Part shown: piece after piece, positions 10,780 through 22,544 of the stretch
How positions within the stretch are numbered: position 1 is the first letter of the stretch
Layout of the letters: each line of letters begins with the position of its first letter
Assembly: GCA_034440635.1 (NCBI GenBank)
Contig: JAOTON010001597.1
Span: forward strand, 62,001-126,000
DNA length: 64,000 nt
Direction of reading: 5' to 3'
Source of the DNA: Lepas anatifera
Lineage: Eukaryota; Arthropoda; Thecostraca; Lepadidae
Position numbers and translations under genes: made by a program
The notes under the pieces: generated by a model
Database searches by the model: none
Told to the model about the DNA's origin: nothing
Seen by the model: the letters and a program-made list of their open reading frames with translations, nothing else

Positions 10780-11700
10780 TTAACACCTGCATCGAAGAGG
10801 GGTCGGGCATGAACAAGAACTGGAGTGGGTCCTGAAGTGCCCACTGGATGCCTAAAAATGCTAGGAGGGTCGCCTGTTTGGGGTTGCGCTGGGCTATAGT
10901 CATCTGCATAATATAAGCTTCCATTGACCGAGGTCAACATCTTCAGGGTTAGGCGAGCTCATAAGGCTCATTGGCCGCGCTGGGAAATACAGTAATTGTG
11001 CGGAAAAGTCACGAATTCGCTCAAATCCGACTATTGCTATTTAATGCCATTGAGGAATGGTCCAGTGTAATGTTGTCTGACATTTGGGGATCAAGGTCAA
11101 TCAAGGTCATTGATCAATGGCGTCAAAATCAGATATCTCCATGTTGTGAGCTATGACTAGCACTGTATCAACCATTGAGCTGGAAATGAGGGTTTCACCG
11201 TGACCCATGACCTTGAAATTTGACCTGGGATCTTAAAGTAACACCAAGAAGCCTTATCTATGACGTTATAACACAATATACGTCATGCTGGGTGACGTCT
11301 TTTTACCGGAACTACTGGGTTCAACGACCTTGAAAGAGCTGACATGAGCCTTGACCAGTGGCATTCGATCTTAAACTTTATGTGAGGTGGCCTTGGCATA
11401 TCATCCCGATTGTACGGCGTTATGACGTAAACACTCGGTCTGCATTCCAGGCGAGCTGGTGCGACCGCGCGGTTATGTTCATCTAAAAATATAGGGCTGA
11501 CTTTGAAAAGGCTCTAAGTAAGACGATTATCGACCGGCTTTCAAAATGCTTGCACCAATAGACACACTATTCAATTTTCTCAAATGTAGCCTTTACACAA
11601 CCCAGCTTTGCAACTTCTCAGACGGTCAGAGAGGCGTTCAAAGCTGGCCAGACTCTGGCCACCTCGCAAAAATAAATCGTGGGGGGAGGCACTTTAGGAC
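10780..11700. mobile_element. TTAA element, family 1 copy 2 (decayed)
   Basis: The left end TTAACACCTGCATCGAAGAG at 10780 and the order of internal blocks match the copy at 4598. Shared blocks include a CAATCAAGGTCATTGATC block, a CATGACCTTGAAATTTGACC block, an ACACTCGGTCTGCATTCCAGGCGAGCTGGT block and the terminal TGGCCACCTCGCAAAAATAAATCGTGGGGGG. Both termini have decayed and the right TTAA is lost, so this is an older copy. It has no ORF. Confidence 0.65.
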
Positions 11701-12420
11701 ACAAAGTCTCGATAGATATTATGTCCTCACTTTGGATAAAAATTTCATAAAAGTTTGGTCAAAAGCAGGTATAGTCTGAACTTGTATCACATCATTCCAT
11801 ATTCCAGCAAGACGCTTTGTGCTCCAAGGCCTCAATTTTTGGATTTGTGCCTTTGTGGATCCTGGGCCGCGGGCCAAAAAAGCCTCTGCCCCCAGACCTC
11901 CCCATGCTGCCCGATTGTTTTCTTCAGAATTTTTTTCACGATTTCCCTCCTTGCCCCCCTCCCCCAAACAACCGCTGAAGATTCTCCGACTGGGAAGGTA
12001 AGAAAATTGTACAGGTCAAGCGATCAGTTTCAAAGCAGGTTTCAAGGGGATGCCCTATACAGCTCAGACTTAGTCCGGCCCATATTTTTCCCTTCGGGGC
12101 TACCTAAAAAACAGTGTACCCAGGAATATTCCTGATCATTACTGGACTCAAAGGGGTCATAATGGTAATAACGGACTGTGTTAGAACATCATTGACAACA
12201 AAACACCTCTTAAAGGAACGCACAAGGCTAAAGGAAGGTCATATGAATCATACACTCTAGAATGAAGAAAAGGGGAAAACTAGCCTGGTTTTTATATCAT
12301 CACAGCAACATCGAACTACTTACAATCAAAGCTCCATTCAATATTGACCTAAAACTTCCTATTGACCCAAACACAATCCCTATCGAAACATGGAGACAAT
12401 TGTATGTGCTGTTCTGGCAC
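11701..12420. other. Intergenic DNA without recognised features
   Basis: No exon, RNA gene or known repeat can be supported. The short open frames here have no protein-like composition. Confidence 0.3.
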
Positions 12421-12670
12421 AGGCGGATCCAGGAGGACAAGCGAGGTCATTTCCCTCCCCTCCGATCGATCCTCCGGCGCCCCCTGAAATGGTCGCAGCG
12501 CCGGTTGAGAGGTCGATGGTGCCTCCTTAAATATTGCTCCCACTCCCCACCCTCCCCAGGATGCGAGAATCAGCGCGCACCGGATGAGTTTGGCGCACCC
12601 ACCCCTGGTCCGAATGGCGCTCCCTTCCGACCATGTTCCCCGCCTGATCAGAAATCCTGGATCTGCCCAT
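12421..12670. mobile_element. GGATCC-ended MITE, copy 1 (decayed)
   Basis: It starts AGGCGGATCCAGGAGG and ends CCTGGATCTGCCCATG, an imperfect inverted pair. The inside carries CGATCGATCCTCCGGCGCCCC, GAAATGGTCGCAGCGCC and GGTCGATGGTGCC blocks shared with the copies at 32876 and 46563. The open frames crossing it are fortuitous. Confidence 0.6.
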
Positions 12671-14417
12671 GTGTTCTGCATCCCAAGATGCGACAATACG
12701 TTCACTGTGCAATATATTTGAAAGTGGACTGATACGTGTGACACCCGGAGAACTTGGATCTGTTGTGAGTGTTAAAAGGCGTGGGATTGTTCCTGCCGAT
12801 ATACATTTACTGTAAAGCTATATATCTGCCCTGTTGTTTGCATGGATGACCGATTTTCATGAGTGCAATGCATCAATTTATTTTGTAACTATGGTGGATG
12901 AATATATTGATAATAAAAAGATGAGAGTGATGACTTTTGTCGAGATGGAATGCGTTTTGGGCCAGAAGCAGTTTCTACTCCTAAAAATAAAATAAAAATC
13001 CTCGAATCATAACTCGAGCATGAAAAAAATTACCGGAAAATTTGAAAACTGGAGAGTATTTAGTACGTGCGACTGGGTGTGGCATTGACCCGCGCGCTGG
13101 GGGCGCCTCTGCGCCGCGACCCACGGGCTGACCTGCTGGGGTCATGGGGTGCGCGCTAGCTGTGGGCTCGGGGCGAGCGAGGGCAAGCGTGTGTCGAACG
13201 CTGTTTATACAGGTTCGAACTTCAGATTCTGGCGCTCGTCACGCTCCAGAGAAGCGAGACCACGACATCGGGGTGAGTGTGTTGAGTGCAGTTTACCGTA
13301 TTTTGCAGATCCGTGTTTTGAGAATTCCAGATCGTCTTTTGGAATTTGATGGTTTCGGGTGTAAGCTGGGGAACATTTATTACTTTCGACGATCTCTGAC
13401 ATTATTTAGGTATTTGATTGGTGATACATCGCTGAAATTTCTGGTTTGAGAAGTTCCAGTAATTTGTTTTTACTTTGCATGGAAATGACTGTCGGTACTG
13501 GCGTCTGTCCCACTGCGGTTTAAATAAGTGGTTTTAAGTATTATTCTGGCGGTTGAAATTTCGGAAAACTAGGGCGTAGAAAATATTTCAGGAAATTTTC
13601 TGTAGGATTGAGTCGTTGCCGCATTTAGAACAGATTCATTCTTGCAGCTTTTATAATTATTTTAGGAAGTCATTTTCCCCTGAATGGAGTTGCGGTGCTG
13701 TAACTAAACGTGTTAAAATGGCAGAAACCCGTATTGCATTCGAGTTTCTAGTACAGGGCAGTTTTCGAGACACCAAAATGAGGATTGTCGCGCAACCAAT
13801 ACATCGGCATCTGACGAGTTTTCACACAGTTGCACGTTTGATATTTTAACTGCTTCACGATTTTTTTGCCGTATTACCATGTTTTGGATCGGTCGGCTTG
13901 CGATACTCTGTAGACTACTCTGCGATACCACAAATTATTCCTATAGAAATATCGAAAATAAATTGTGTCCGAGTTATTGTGAGATCAAAGTATCTCGGAG
14001 ACACCGAGCCAAGCAACAGAGCAAGCGATTCCCGCAGTAATAGACAGTGAATTTTTATCATTTTTGTTTGGGATCAGGAAAAGAAAAGGGGCACTATCAG
14101 AACTCAAACGGCACTATGAGAGCTCATTTGGAAGCATTAGAACAGTCCAAACGGCACCTTTGTTTTCCTTAACAAACACCTTTGTCTCGCGCCCCGAGCA
14201 ATAACCCTAGTCAGTGGCCAAAAACGGCTACCGGTTAAGGGCATATTAGCCATTACTTAACGTGGAACGGACCTGCCGGTACCTGGAAGTAGAAGAGTAC
14301 TGGTCCCAAATGGATGCGTCCGGAGGGACTGAAGACCATTGGGAGGGGTTGCGGACCAGAAATATCCCAAGTTGTAAGAAAAGAAGAGTGACTGGTTGAC
14401 TTGGAAAACAACGCTGA
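12671..14417. other. Intergenic DNA with one GC-rich island
   Basis: Apart from the GC-rich patch at about 13070-13275 (listed separately) the sequence is AT-rich, with stops in all frames and no recognised repeat. Confidence 0.3.
13070..13275 (+). other. GC- and CpG-rich island, possible promoter/first exon
   Basis: About 200 bp of CpG-rich DNA stands out from AT-rich flanks. It contains an ATG at 13144 followed by an open frame (MGCALAVGSGRARAS...) that reaches a good donor-like site, CATCGGG|GTGAGTG, near 13271. This could be the 5' end of a gene reading to the right. No downstream exon can be matched, so the coding call is weak. Confidence 0.25.
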
Positions 14418-14612
14418 ATGTGCCACAAAGCACGGGGACGGCCGCCCCGCACAGGTCACCCTCTAACCAGTCAGTTACCATTCGACCCATGTCGGGTAAA
14501 TATTGAGCGCTGGAGGTTCTCAGGGCAACAAATCCTAAGCCTTCACCAGTGCACTACCATTACACGGTTTTTAGCGGGGAGGGGGGGGCGGAGCCCAAGG
14601 CTCTACTGCGCA
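14418..14612 (-). repeat. tRNA-derived SINE, family 1 copy 1 (decayed)
   Basis: Aligned by eye with 46012-46207, it shares CAAAGCACGGGGACGGCCGC, CAGGTCACCCTCT, CAGTCAGTTACCA and the GGAGCCCAAGGCTCTACTG end. That last end corresponds to the tRNA-like 5' head on the minus strand. The head is more decayed than in the other copy. Confidence 0.6.
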
Positions 14613-15008
14613 ACGGGGACGGCTATAAAAATTGTACATTTTCTTTGGAGAAGGGACTCGTCTTTGGAGAAGTGACTTCTTCCTTGCTTGCTTAGCTCTT
14701 ATCAAACAATTGCTAACGTACGTGAGTCCACAATTGCCAATATATACGAATAAACTATCGCAGGAAACGAACTAATGAATAAAAACAAATAATGTGTCTG
14801 TGCGCTGTGGAGCCTTCATTAGCGTGCAGAGCTCTCGGCACCGATTTCGCACAAATCACTCCAATTAGGCGACTCGAAATGTCGCAAATTCCGCTGTCAA
14901 ATAGTGTAGCTCAGCAACGCCCGGTACACAGACGGTGGCAGTGCATGAGAGGCGCCTACTATACGCACTTAACGCCAGAAGCCACAAGTGAGGCGACGAC
15001 CTTGCAAG
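14613..15008 (+). promoter_or_regulatory. Upstream region of lectin gene 1
   Basis: This is the region before the first lectin gene. A CTACTATACGC word about 50 bp before the ATG is a weak TATA-like candidate. No sequence is shared with the upstream region of its close paralogue at 28029 onward. Confidence 0.25.
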
Positions 15009-16088
15009 ATGGCCGCTCTAACGCTGGTGTTTTCACTGATTTGGGTGGTAGCGGTGGAGTGTTCCGGCAGATACATCAAAAGATCGGGTGTGTACGGCCT
15101 CCCCCTTGTTTCTGCCAAGACTGACCTTACCCACGTCCGATGCGCCTCTGTTTGCGGGAGGCACGAGTCTGGCTGTGAGGGCTTCACGCGCGCTACAAAC
15201 GGATCTTGTCTGCTTTTCACGGGCACCTGTGTGACACAGAACCCCGTGGAGAGAGCGTATGAGGTTAGTTACGTACCAGATGTCACACCGGAGCTTGTTC
15301 ACCCTTGCCCAGCTGGTTGGTACTTTTATCGGAGTAGCTGCTACTTCCGAAAGAGAGCAAATGAGGGTATCCAATGGCAGGAGGCCAGGTCATCCTGCAG
15401 CTCCATCAGTGCGTGCTCGGATCTGGCCAGCCTGAACGACGACAAAGAGGAGAACTATTTTCTGCAACATCCATCACGACCTTCGGGTCTAGAGTACATC
15501 GGATTGAGACGGACCAGCGGTTCACTTCTTAACGTGGATGGGTCAGCGCCCTCGTATCAGCCAGACTTCGATGAGGTCCATGGTGGGGACACATGCTTCA
15601 GCCTTCCAGACAATAATAATATGAGGCTGAGACTACATTCTTGCTCACATACTATTGACGGGCACATCTGTGAATCTCCGTTGAGCTGCCAGACACGCTC
15701 CCCGTGTCCCGATGGCTGGCTCGGTCTGGACAGCTACTGCTACTTCTACGTATCCGCCGCCAGATCTTGGGGAGACTCAGACGCCCACTGCTCCTTGCTT
15801 CAGTCTGGAGCACGTCTAGCGACCATCATCGACATGAACACGTGGTACATTCTGCGGAAGCACTACTGGAGCGGGTCTTCAGTCTGGGTCGGTCTGCATG
15901 ATTTGAGAAGTGAGGGATACTGGGAGTCGATCGACGGGGCGGGTACTTCGGTCGCCTGGTATCCCGGCGAGCCCAACAATGCAGGAGGAAGTGAGGATTG
16001 CGCAGAAATGCTGTGGGCAGGAGCCAATGATTTGGGATGTCATCACGGCCGCCCATCTCTCTGCAGAATGCCCGTTTCTACTTGCTGA
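15009..16088 (+). CDS. Secreted PAN + double C-type lectin, gene 1 (EPN type)
   Basis: This intronless gene encodes 359 residues from the ATG at 15009, chosen because it starts a clear signal peptide (MAALTLVFSLIWVVAVECS). The in-frame codon upstream at 14988 is GTG. A PAN/apple-like module follows (about residues 40-90; cysteines 45, 49, 56, 67 and 74; N-glycosylation site NGS at 64-66). Lectin domain 1 (about 100-227, starting CPAGWYFYRSSC) has QPD at 184-186 in the sugar-triplet position but no clear WND. Lectin domain 2 (about 233-352, starting CPDGWLGLDSYC) has EPN at 321-323 and ND at 340-341, so it should keep a mannose-type calcium site. The protein ends just after a cysteine. Secreted lectins of this kind usually bind glycans in immunity or recognition; the ligand is unknown. 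Confidence 0.9.
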   Translation: MAALTLVFSLIWVVAVECSGRYIKRSGVYGLPLVSAKTDLTHVRCASVCGRHESGCEGFTRATNGSCLLFTGTCVTQNPVERAYEVSYVPDVTPELVHPCPAGWYFYRSSCYFRKRANEGIQWQEARSSCSSISACSDLASLNDDKEENYFLQHPSRPSGLEYIGLRRTSGSLLNVDGSAPSYQPDFDEVHGGDTCFSLPDNNNMRLRLHSCSHTIDGHICESPLSCQTRSPCPDGWLGLDSYCYFYVSAARSWGDSDAHCSLLQSGARLATIIDMNTWYILRKHYWSGSSVWVGLHDLRSEGYWESIDGAGTSVAWYPGEPNNAGGSEDCAEMLWAGANDLGCHHGRPSLCRMPVSTC

Positions 16089-19000
16089 AGGAGGTTTGAT
16101 TTCAAGAACTTCATCGAGCTTTTTCAAGACCCAAGTGTTGAACTGTTTTCTCGATCTCGAGTATTCACCCACTGCTCTGCCAAACTTACCGACAGGGGCC
16201 AGTCTGTGTTTAAGTATGCAACTGTGCAAACTCGCGTCAACAGTGATCTTCAAAGCAGCATGATTCACTTCACGGAAAGTAGAAGAATTAATGAAAGAAG
16301 GAATGAATAAGATCACCACATTTGAAACCTACTGCCTTCCATCTTAAAAATAGTAATTGGGATTGGCAAAAAATTGGGAATTGGAAGAAAGCAATTGGCA
16401 GACCGTATTTACAGGTGTTTGTGCATATGGCGAAGGAAAGGCTAACTTAGAAAGCACCACCTTTCGGTCAAAAGGGATTCTACGGCAGCAGTAGACTTCT
16501 GCGTATTCCATAAGACTGGGCCAGGTTTTCCTTTAAAAGAGTCTGTGCATATTTGTCTTTAAAACAATCCTATAAAATTTAAGCTTGGAAAATAATCACT
16601 GTAGCAGGCATGAAGTTATATCTTAAACGATGTTTTACATTCAGCACAAGTTGCCCGTACCGAATAAACTCCCTTAGGTTTCTGTCGTGCGAAAAGGCAG
16701 GTTTCAACAAAGGAAGCTTCAGTCAAGAATATGTACATATGCACAATTTTTACAGCTCATACTGTCCGTTGAATAGCTTTACTGGGCTGTCCTTGACTGC
16801 TGTCGCTTCAGCGTGTCTATTTTACCTCGATGCTGCATCCATCCTCTCATGGTACTAAAGGCTGGTGTATATACTGTCAGTGATAAATGTTGCATGTTTC
16901 ATTGTTCCACAATACCACGTCACTAGATAGCGAAGGCCAAAATATAAAAATCATTGAGCTACGTGCTTTTGATAATCATCATTTTGCTAATATCACCAGT
17001 TGTAAAGGTCAGATTATCAAAGTATTATCGAGTATTGCCTATGGTTAGAGTGTTATAAACGGACTGGGCAGAACAGACCACCGCAACAGCCCTCGTTCTT
17101 CTGGGCCCTAACAAATGCGAACTACAATCAGACTACACTAAATGCAAATATCTATCGGGCCTCTCAGAACGTTTGTTTCTGGTGGCTCCCACCCTGGTGA
17201 TGGGTCTGTCTTCGACTGGACGGGAGAGGGCGCCCAGCAGCCTTAAAAGTTGGCCCGTCGACTGAGAGAGGCATCTACCCCCCACCTCCTGGGATCTCTC
17301 TACAATATTTGTTCGCTTAATAATCTGACCAGAGTGAGAACTTGAATCACTTACCTGCTACTTTTAGTAGATAGTGGTCTGTTCGGCCTGCCAAGGGCGG
17401 ATAGGCAAACACATCACTATTTTGCAAGGCTTGTAATTGAAGGCAACGTGTCGATCCAGTGATTTACGCCAATAAATCTGGGACAGATCGCGAGGTCAGA
17501 GAGAGCGAGGAGAGAGAGAGAGTTGTTTATATACTATAAGCAAATATTAAGCCATCAGGATGTTCCAGACTTAAATATGAATCATCTCCGAGAGGAAATA
17601 TCGAACTTCTGCTTTTCTGAAGGACCTTCAATGAAAGTTCAATCGCTAGAAAAGAAATACATTACCAAAACATATTGAAAAATTGAAGTTTTTATGGAAT
17701 GGCGAAGTTCCAGCCTCATTGTTTTGTTCTTCGGAACTTGAATGGGTTATTCATAACAGGCATATGTCGACGCGTCTACTGTTTTGAAGTACACTGAAAA
17801 ACGCAACCAAATGCTAGCTCTAAGTCACTTTGGCTGATAAATGCAATGGAAAGCAAAACAGGAAAGAGATGTGGCAAAATGTCCTGGTCTAGCAGTATAG
17901 GTTCAATCGCTATAAAATGTCGGATTTCTCTCGCCCTGTCAGTGCTCAGTGGCCTTGTCCCCTGTTGCATTTTTCTCTGGGTGTTCTGTCCGGCTATATT
18001 TTGTGTTGGGATGTTTTTTTTTGGAATTGCTGTGTGGGGAAGGGATGGGGTACTGGGTATGATCACCGGTCCCCGTTGGTGCCACGAGCTTGAGTTCAAA
18101 CCTTTACTGACGCCTACTGTGACGTAATGCGTATTCAGCGGGGTGATGCGGGGTGTGCCGGTGGTGGCGCCTTCGCTGACTTCTCTGTCGCTGTTTAGCT
18201 TTTGGTGTGGCCGTTAAGCAGCGATGTGTCGCGCGCCCTAAGTTGAGCTCTCTGTTTGCTATGTCGTACGCATGAAGTGTCACTGTGCAGGGTATTCATG
18301 TTTTCTCTGTTAGCTGAGAGCGTTTTTGTCTAAAATTAGTTGTAGACGGTGTGTCTGTATTAATGTTCTTTACAAACGATACTGTAAACAAGGCGTAAAC
18401 AAAAATAATCTGTGAAAAAAGGAAAGACAATGAATAAGGAATCATATAAACCATGGGTCGTCAGCAAACTCTAACATGAAGCAATGCAAAGTAGGTCCGA
18501 GAGCGGAATTATGAAATAATACAGTGACTCCAAACATCATTGAGACCTCCGGGACAGCCGGGCTCCAGATCAGACGTATGTATGTACCTCTCCGAGGGTA
18601 CCGCGCAGGGGTCTAAAAATTGGTTACCTGGTCGCTGATGAAACCACAGAGGCTGAAAGTGGTCTCACTGGGGGGTATTCGTAGATATGGCCTAGTCACT
18701 GAGTGCACCCTAAAATCCCAATACACAGTCTCACTGACCTTATAAAACAGTCTCTGCCTCTTTTGCATCATATAATTTCATCTGGTTCACTATATTCTTT
18801 TATACAAACATTGCAACAAAAGTGTAGCAATTTTTTGGTATACTATTCCCAATTTTTAGGACCTGCCCAGTCTACCCCATCCAAATTAAATTAAAACAAA
18901 GCAGGGAACCAGCAACTTGAATTCTGCTGGCTTAAATATATGGCAACCTCACTGTAACTACATTCAAGTTACACAGCAGCTGGTGTGAACACAAATGTTG

Positions 19001-20822
19001 CTCAGGGAGAAAGTTATGGTAGTATTTTTGAAAATTGCTTCATTTTATTAAGGGTAGAATTTGGAGAATAAGATGTATGACTTTTGGAATACCTATAAAT
19101 ATAGAAAATTGTATATCGTAGATCAGATTGAGGCTTAACATGTTAAAATGTGTGTTAACGACTGCGGATCTCAGTGCAAATCCTACCTTTCTGAGCATAC
19201 TTATTTAAAAACCATCTCACTTGAGTAAATATGATATGAGATTTTCTCTGAGCCAAACAATCAAACATTGATAGCAATGCTTAAAAATTTCAAAATACAA
19301 CCACAGCATGATAAAACAGAACCCATCACAGTCACACCAGGACGAGGTTACAAAGTATGGCAGTTTGGGCAAACCTTGGCAGTGTGAACACCCATACACA
19401 AGACTGGTGCAGGTGGTATTTTGGAGGGAAAAGACTGCTTCCTGTGTTTTGTATTGATGTGGGCTTTTGGTGTGTTCAAACTGTTCCATAATTAACATGT
19501 CAAGTACCAATACAAATGAAATTGAAATGACCACTACCTACCTAGCCACATAGAATGAGAAGTTGCATAGCGTAAGACCCAATACTGATACTTTAGGGCC
19601 ACACGGAAAGTGCAAACAATGCAAAATGCAGTGAAAGAATACTATGTGAATACCATATTTTCTATTTTAATGAGGGATCAGTGTCAACGATTTCTCCAAA
19701 GTTCAGTGGAAATTGTAGGTGGCTAGTGGTGCGTTATAAATGGTACAACTTGACTGGCCTCCTGCCATACTTTGAACAATGAGGGATAGTGTGCGATGCT
19801 ATGTATATTTATGCCCACAATTGCCTAGGTAGTATGGAAGCAAAAATTTTTAATTACCAGCCTAACATACGTGATCACCCACTGACACACTGCCGCAAAA
19901 ATAATATGCAAACAAAGACAGTGAAACCTTTTAAATAATACCACCTAACTACCTGATAATAATTTCCATCTACAAACTTCCTCTCTCGTACACAACTTAT
20001 GTATGTAAAATGCCTTGGTACACATCTTTCTATTACCTTGGGTACACAACAATCTCGATTTTTGACGACACTATTCCACCGATCCGTTTGTGTTTTGATA
20101 TCTTGCCACCGATAAGGGCAGTATTAAAGAATGTCATCCGAGAAGTAAATGCTCCAATCACAGAAGACCTACTTATTCCGGTATCATCTACTGCTCTGCG
20201 GTGAGTGAGGCAAGTGAGACCATCCATCAGCGCTGACGAACTTTTTGAGCCCATTGCGTTAACATGGGATGGTCTCAGTCCAGCACTGATGAAGGTCGGA
20301 TGGCTTCGGTCGCCGCAGATGGTATCGTGATGCCATCGCAAGTATTTTTCTAATAGCCCAATGGTAGGCCTTATTCTAATACCGACGAGTTTTACGGAGA
20401 CTAGACGAATATTCACAGGGATAAAGAACAGCTACCAGCCAGCGCAAGAATGTACCAGTTCGGTACCTGGGGTGCACACTGCACAGTACCAAAAAGGAAC
20501 ACCCTTACCAAATATGTTAAAAACCACACTTTTACTCGGGAGTTATACTTGTAGGTACCTATCGTCAATCGTGTACTGTTTCCCAATTTTCTATCTTGTT
20601 CAATCAAGAAATTGGTCTCGAAGTCCGTAGAAATTGGCTTTCGTGGTCGCTGATGGCATCAGCAGATCAGTTTTTTTAGATCCTGGTACCGCGGTCATTT
20701 TGACTACACTTTTGGTGAAAATAATCATCTTGAGAAATGGATCCAGTGATCAGTCACGCCTTGCAGCTTTTCTGAGGGCAGGGGATTGTCCACACAGTCC
20801 ACCACCCCTCCCCTGCCCTCAG
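16089..20822. other. 4.7 kb of intergenic DNA without recognised genes
   Basis: The DNA is mostly AT-rich with stop codons in all frames. There is a short GA-rich microsatellite near 17500-17522. AATAAA near 16660 could serve the preceding lectin gene. A hydrophobic open frame at 17846-18127 and a minus-strand frame at 20033-20416 have no recognisable homology or splice context, and I do not call them genes. Confidence 0.35.
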
Positions 20823-20915
20823 CCTCGGTGGCGATGCCCCCAGGACCCCGACGCCCGGGGCGCCGACGAGCTGAGCCAACAGGCGCGTGTCCTGCGGTAC
20901 AGTATACCTGTGTAG
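20823..20915 (+). CDS. Candidate terminal exon of an unknown gene
   Basis: A pyrimidine-rich acceptor, CCACCCCTCCCCTGCCCTCAG, ends at 20822. The 30 codons that follow have almost exclusively G/C third positions and end with TAG at 20913-20915. The peptide reads PRWRCPQDPDARGADELSQQ and then ARVLRYSIPV. The exon begins in phase 0, the phase of the exon B donor at 885, so an alternative 3' exon of the first gene is conceivable but unproven. A second frame through the same DNA is also open, so the reading frame is not certain. Confidence 0.35.
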   Translation, partial: PRWRCPQDPDARGADELSQQARVLRYSIPV

Positions 20916-21270
20916 CCGGTGACAAGATACCAGAGCGAGAGAGAGTCCGCGCGCGTTCTCCGCGGAACGTAACATAAGCGAAAAAGTTTTATCAACTTTT
21001 ATCAGTATAAAACACAGAGTGACCACTGAATGCAATATTTTCAGTGCGAGCTACTGCAGTTAATCGGCAGGGTGACGGACTTCCCCAGTGGGAGGAGCTC
21101 TCGATCGCATTTTACCGGTACGTCACGCCAGAGCTCATATTTCTGGGGTCACGTTTCAGCTATCATTCCAAAGACTGTTTCTGTACCATCCAGCTACCCC
21201 GACACTCGTATGCAGAGCGGCTGGGAAGAACTCGGACGGCCAGCCAGGAACACGTTTGTCACAGATGTTC
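20916..21270. other. Intergenic DNA without recognised features
   Basis: Nothing in this interval can be supported as a gene or repeat. Confidence 0.3.
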
Positions 21271-21724
21271 TTAAAGGGAATGTCGCACCTTGGTCGAATC
21301 CAGGAACTTAGTAATTAGGGGTATTTTTAGCCGAAAATCATGAAAACATCCACGATTTCTTTGAAAAACGTACAATGAGCTCCATATTTAGATTTTATAA
21401 ATGCTCTTATAGCGTGAAAAATAAACCTCTGCCTGTGGCTGACGTAATGATTTGGCAACTACTACCATATTCAATAGGCTTCAAGGGCTTCAATTGGCTG
21501 ATTACTCATGACGTCAGCGCTGTCGTCACACCAACAGCTGAAAACTGTGGCCGCCCGGCTGGGGTAGATTTGGGAACATATTTCAAGTAGGTTTTTAGCT
21601 TTTCTCCACGGAAATTTTGAGCTTCAAGACAAATGATACATTGAGTACCGGGTTTTCCGGCATGCTTTACAACTTGGCTATCTCAGTTAAAATCCCGCAA
21701 TGAGGGTGCCACATTCCCTTTCAT
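21271..21724. mobile_element. 450 bp TTAA MITE, copy 1
   Basis: The left end is TTAAAGGGAATGTCGCACCTT and the right end GGGTGCCACATTCCCTTTCA, with the right TTAA mutated. Internal order matches the copies at 26496, 38757 and 51323: CCGAAAATCATGAAAAC, GGCAACTACTACCATATTC, GGGCTTCAATTGGCTGA, CCGTCACACC-like blocks and CTTGGCTATCTCAGTTAAAA. There is no ORF. Confidence 0.8.
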
Positions 21725-21965
21725 GTCACACTATGCAGCCAATTAGTGGTGAAATATTTCGATGCAAATACTTCACCTTCCTTTGTTCTTGGAGTGGCGT
21801 GCTGTGGACATTGGCACTTCTTCCATCCGTTTCCTCAATGCAAGCATTCCACACCACATTTTTGTACACAGTATCCTAAAAGTAAAAATCGCGGGTGGTT
21901 TACCGGCGGTCTGATCGATGTGTTCCTGGTGCTGGATAGGACGAATTTACACCGAAACGGTTACC

Positions 21966-22332
21966 TCAGCGTCTGGTGTGCCTGCATTCTCAGCGTCTGG
22001 TGTGCCTGCATTCTCAGCGTCCAGTGTGCCTGCATTCTCAGCGTCTGGTGTGCCTGCATTCTCAGCGTCTGGTGTGCCTGCATTCTCAGCGTCTGGTGTG
22101 CCTGCATTCTCAGCGTCTGGTGTGCCTGCATTCTCAGCGTCTGGTGTGCCTGCATTCTCAGGTCTGGTGTGCCTGCATTCTCAGCGTCTGGTGTGCCTGC
22201 ATTCTCAGCGTCTGGTGTGCCTGCATTCTCAGCGTCTGGTGTGCCTGCATTCTCAGCGTCTGGTGTGCCTGCATTCTCAGCGTCTGGTGTGCCCGCATTC
22301 TCAGCGTCTGGTGTGCCTGCATTCTCAGCGTC
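21966..22332. repeat. 24 bp minisatellite, about 15 units
   Basis: The array has about fifteen head-to-tail units containing GTCTGGTGTGCCTGC and ATTCTCAGC. One unit has CC for TG at one site, one lacks two bases and one has CCCGC for CCTGC. Because 24 is a multiple of three, several frames on both strands stay open as octapeptide repeats (SASGVPAF, SVWCACIL, QRLVCLHS). The 2-base deletion shifts the frame mid-array, which argues against coding. Confidence 0.9.
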
Positions 22333-22544
22333 CAGTGAGACACGATAGACAGGACACACCAAGTGTCGACAATACCACCTCAGCACTGTCATATGCGGGA
22401 GCCTGAGTGGAGCCCTGATAGGGATGACAGGCACGGACAAAGACGTGACGCAGGGAAGCGCCTGCACACCATACCTGCTAGCGGCTGACTGCGTTATCCA
22501 CCGCCACTCATGAAAAACGGCGATTGTGCCGTGCGCACTACATT

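Noticed and set aside
12262..12744. Open frames of 131-156 codons on both strands
   Set aside because: They run across a GGATCC-ended MITE and have no protein-like features.
17846..18127. 93-codon frame with hydrophobic segments
   Set aside because: No recognisable family, splice sites or codon bias; probably chance.
20033..20416. 127-codon minus-strand frame
   Set aside because: I considered a transposase fragment, but no catalytic motif or terminal repeats are visible.
21966..22332. CRISPR-like regular repeat pattern
   Set aside because: Units are head-to-tail without unique spacers, in animal DNA; it is a minisatellite.
21746..22467. Long repetitive open frames on both strands at 22 kb
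   Set aside because: They are translations of a 24 bp minisatellite whose frame is broken by a 2-base deletion. Several frames are equally open.
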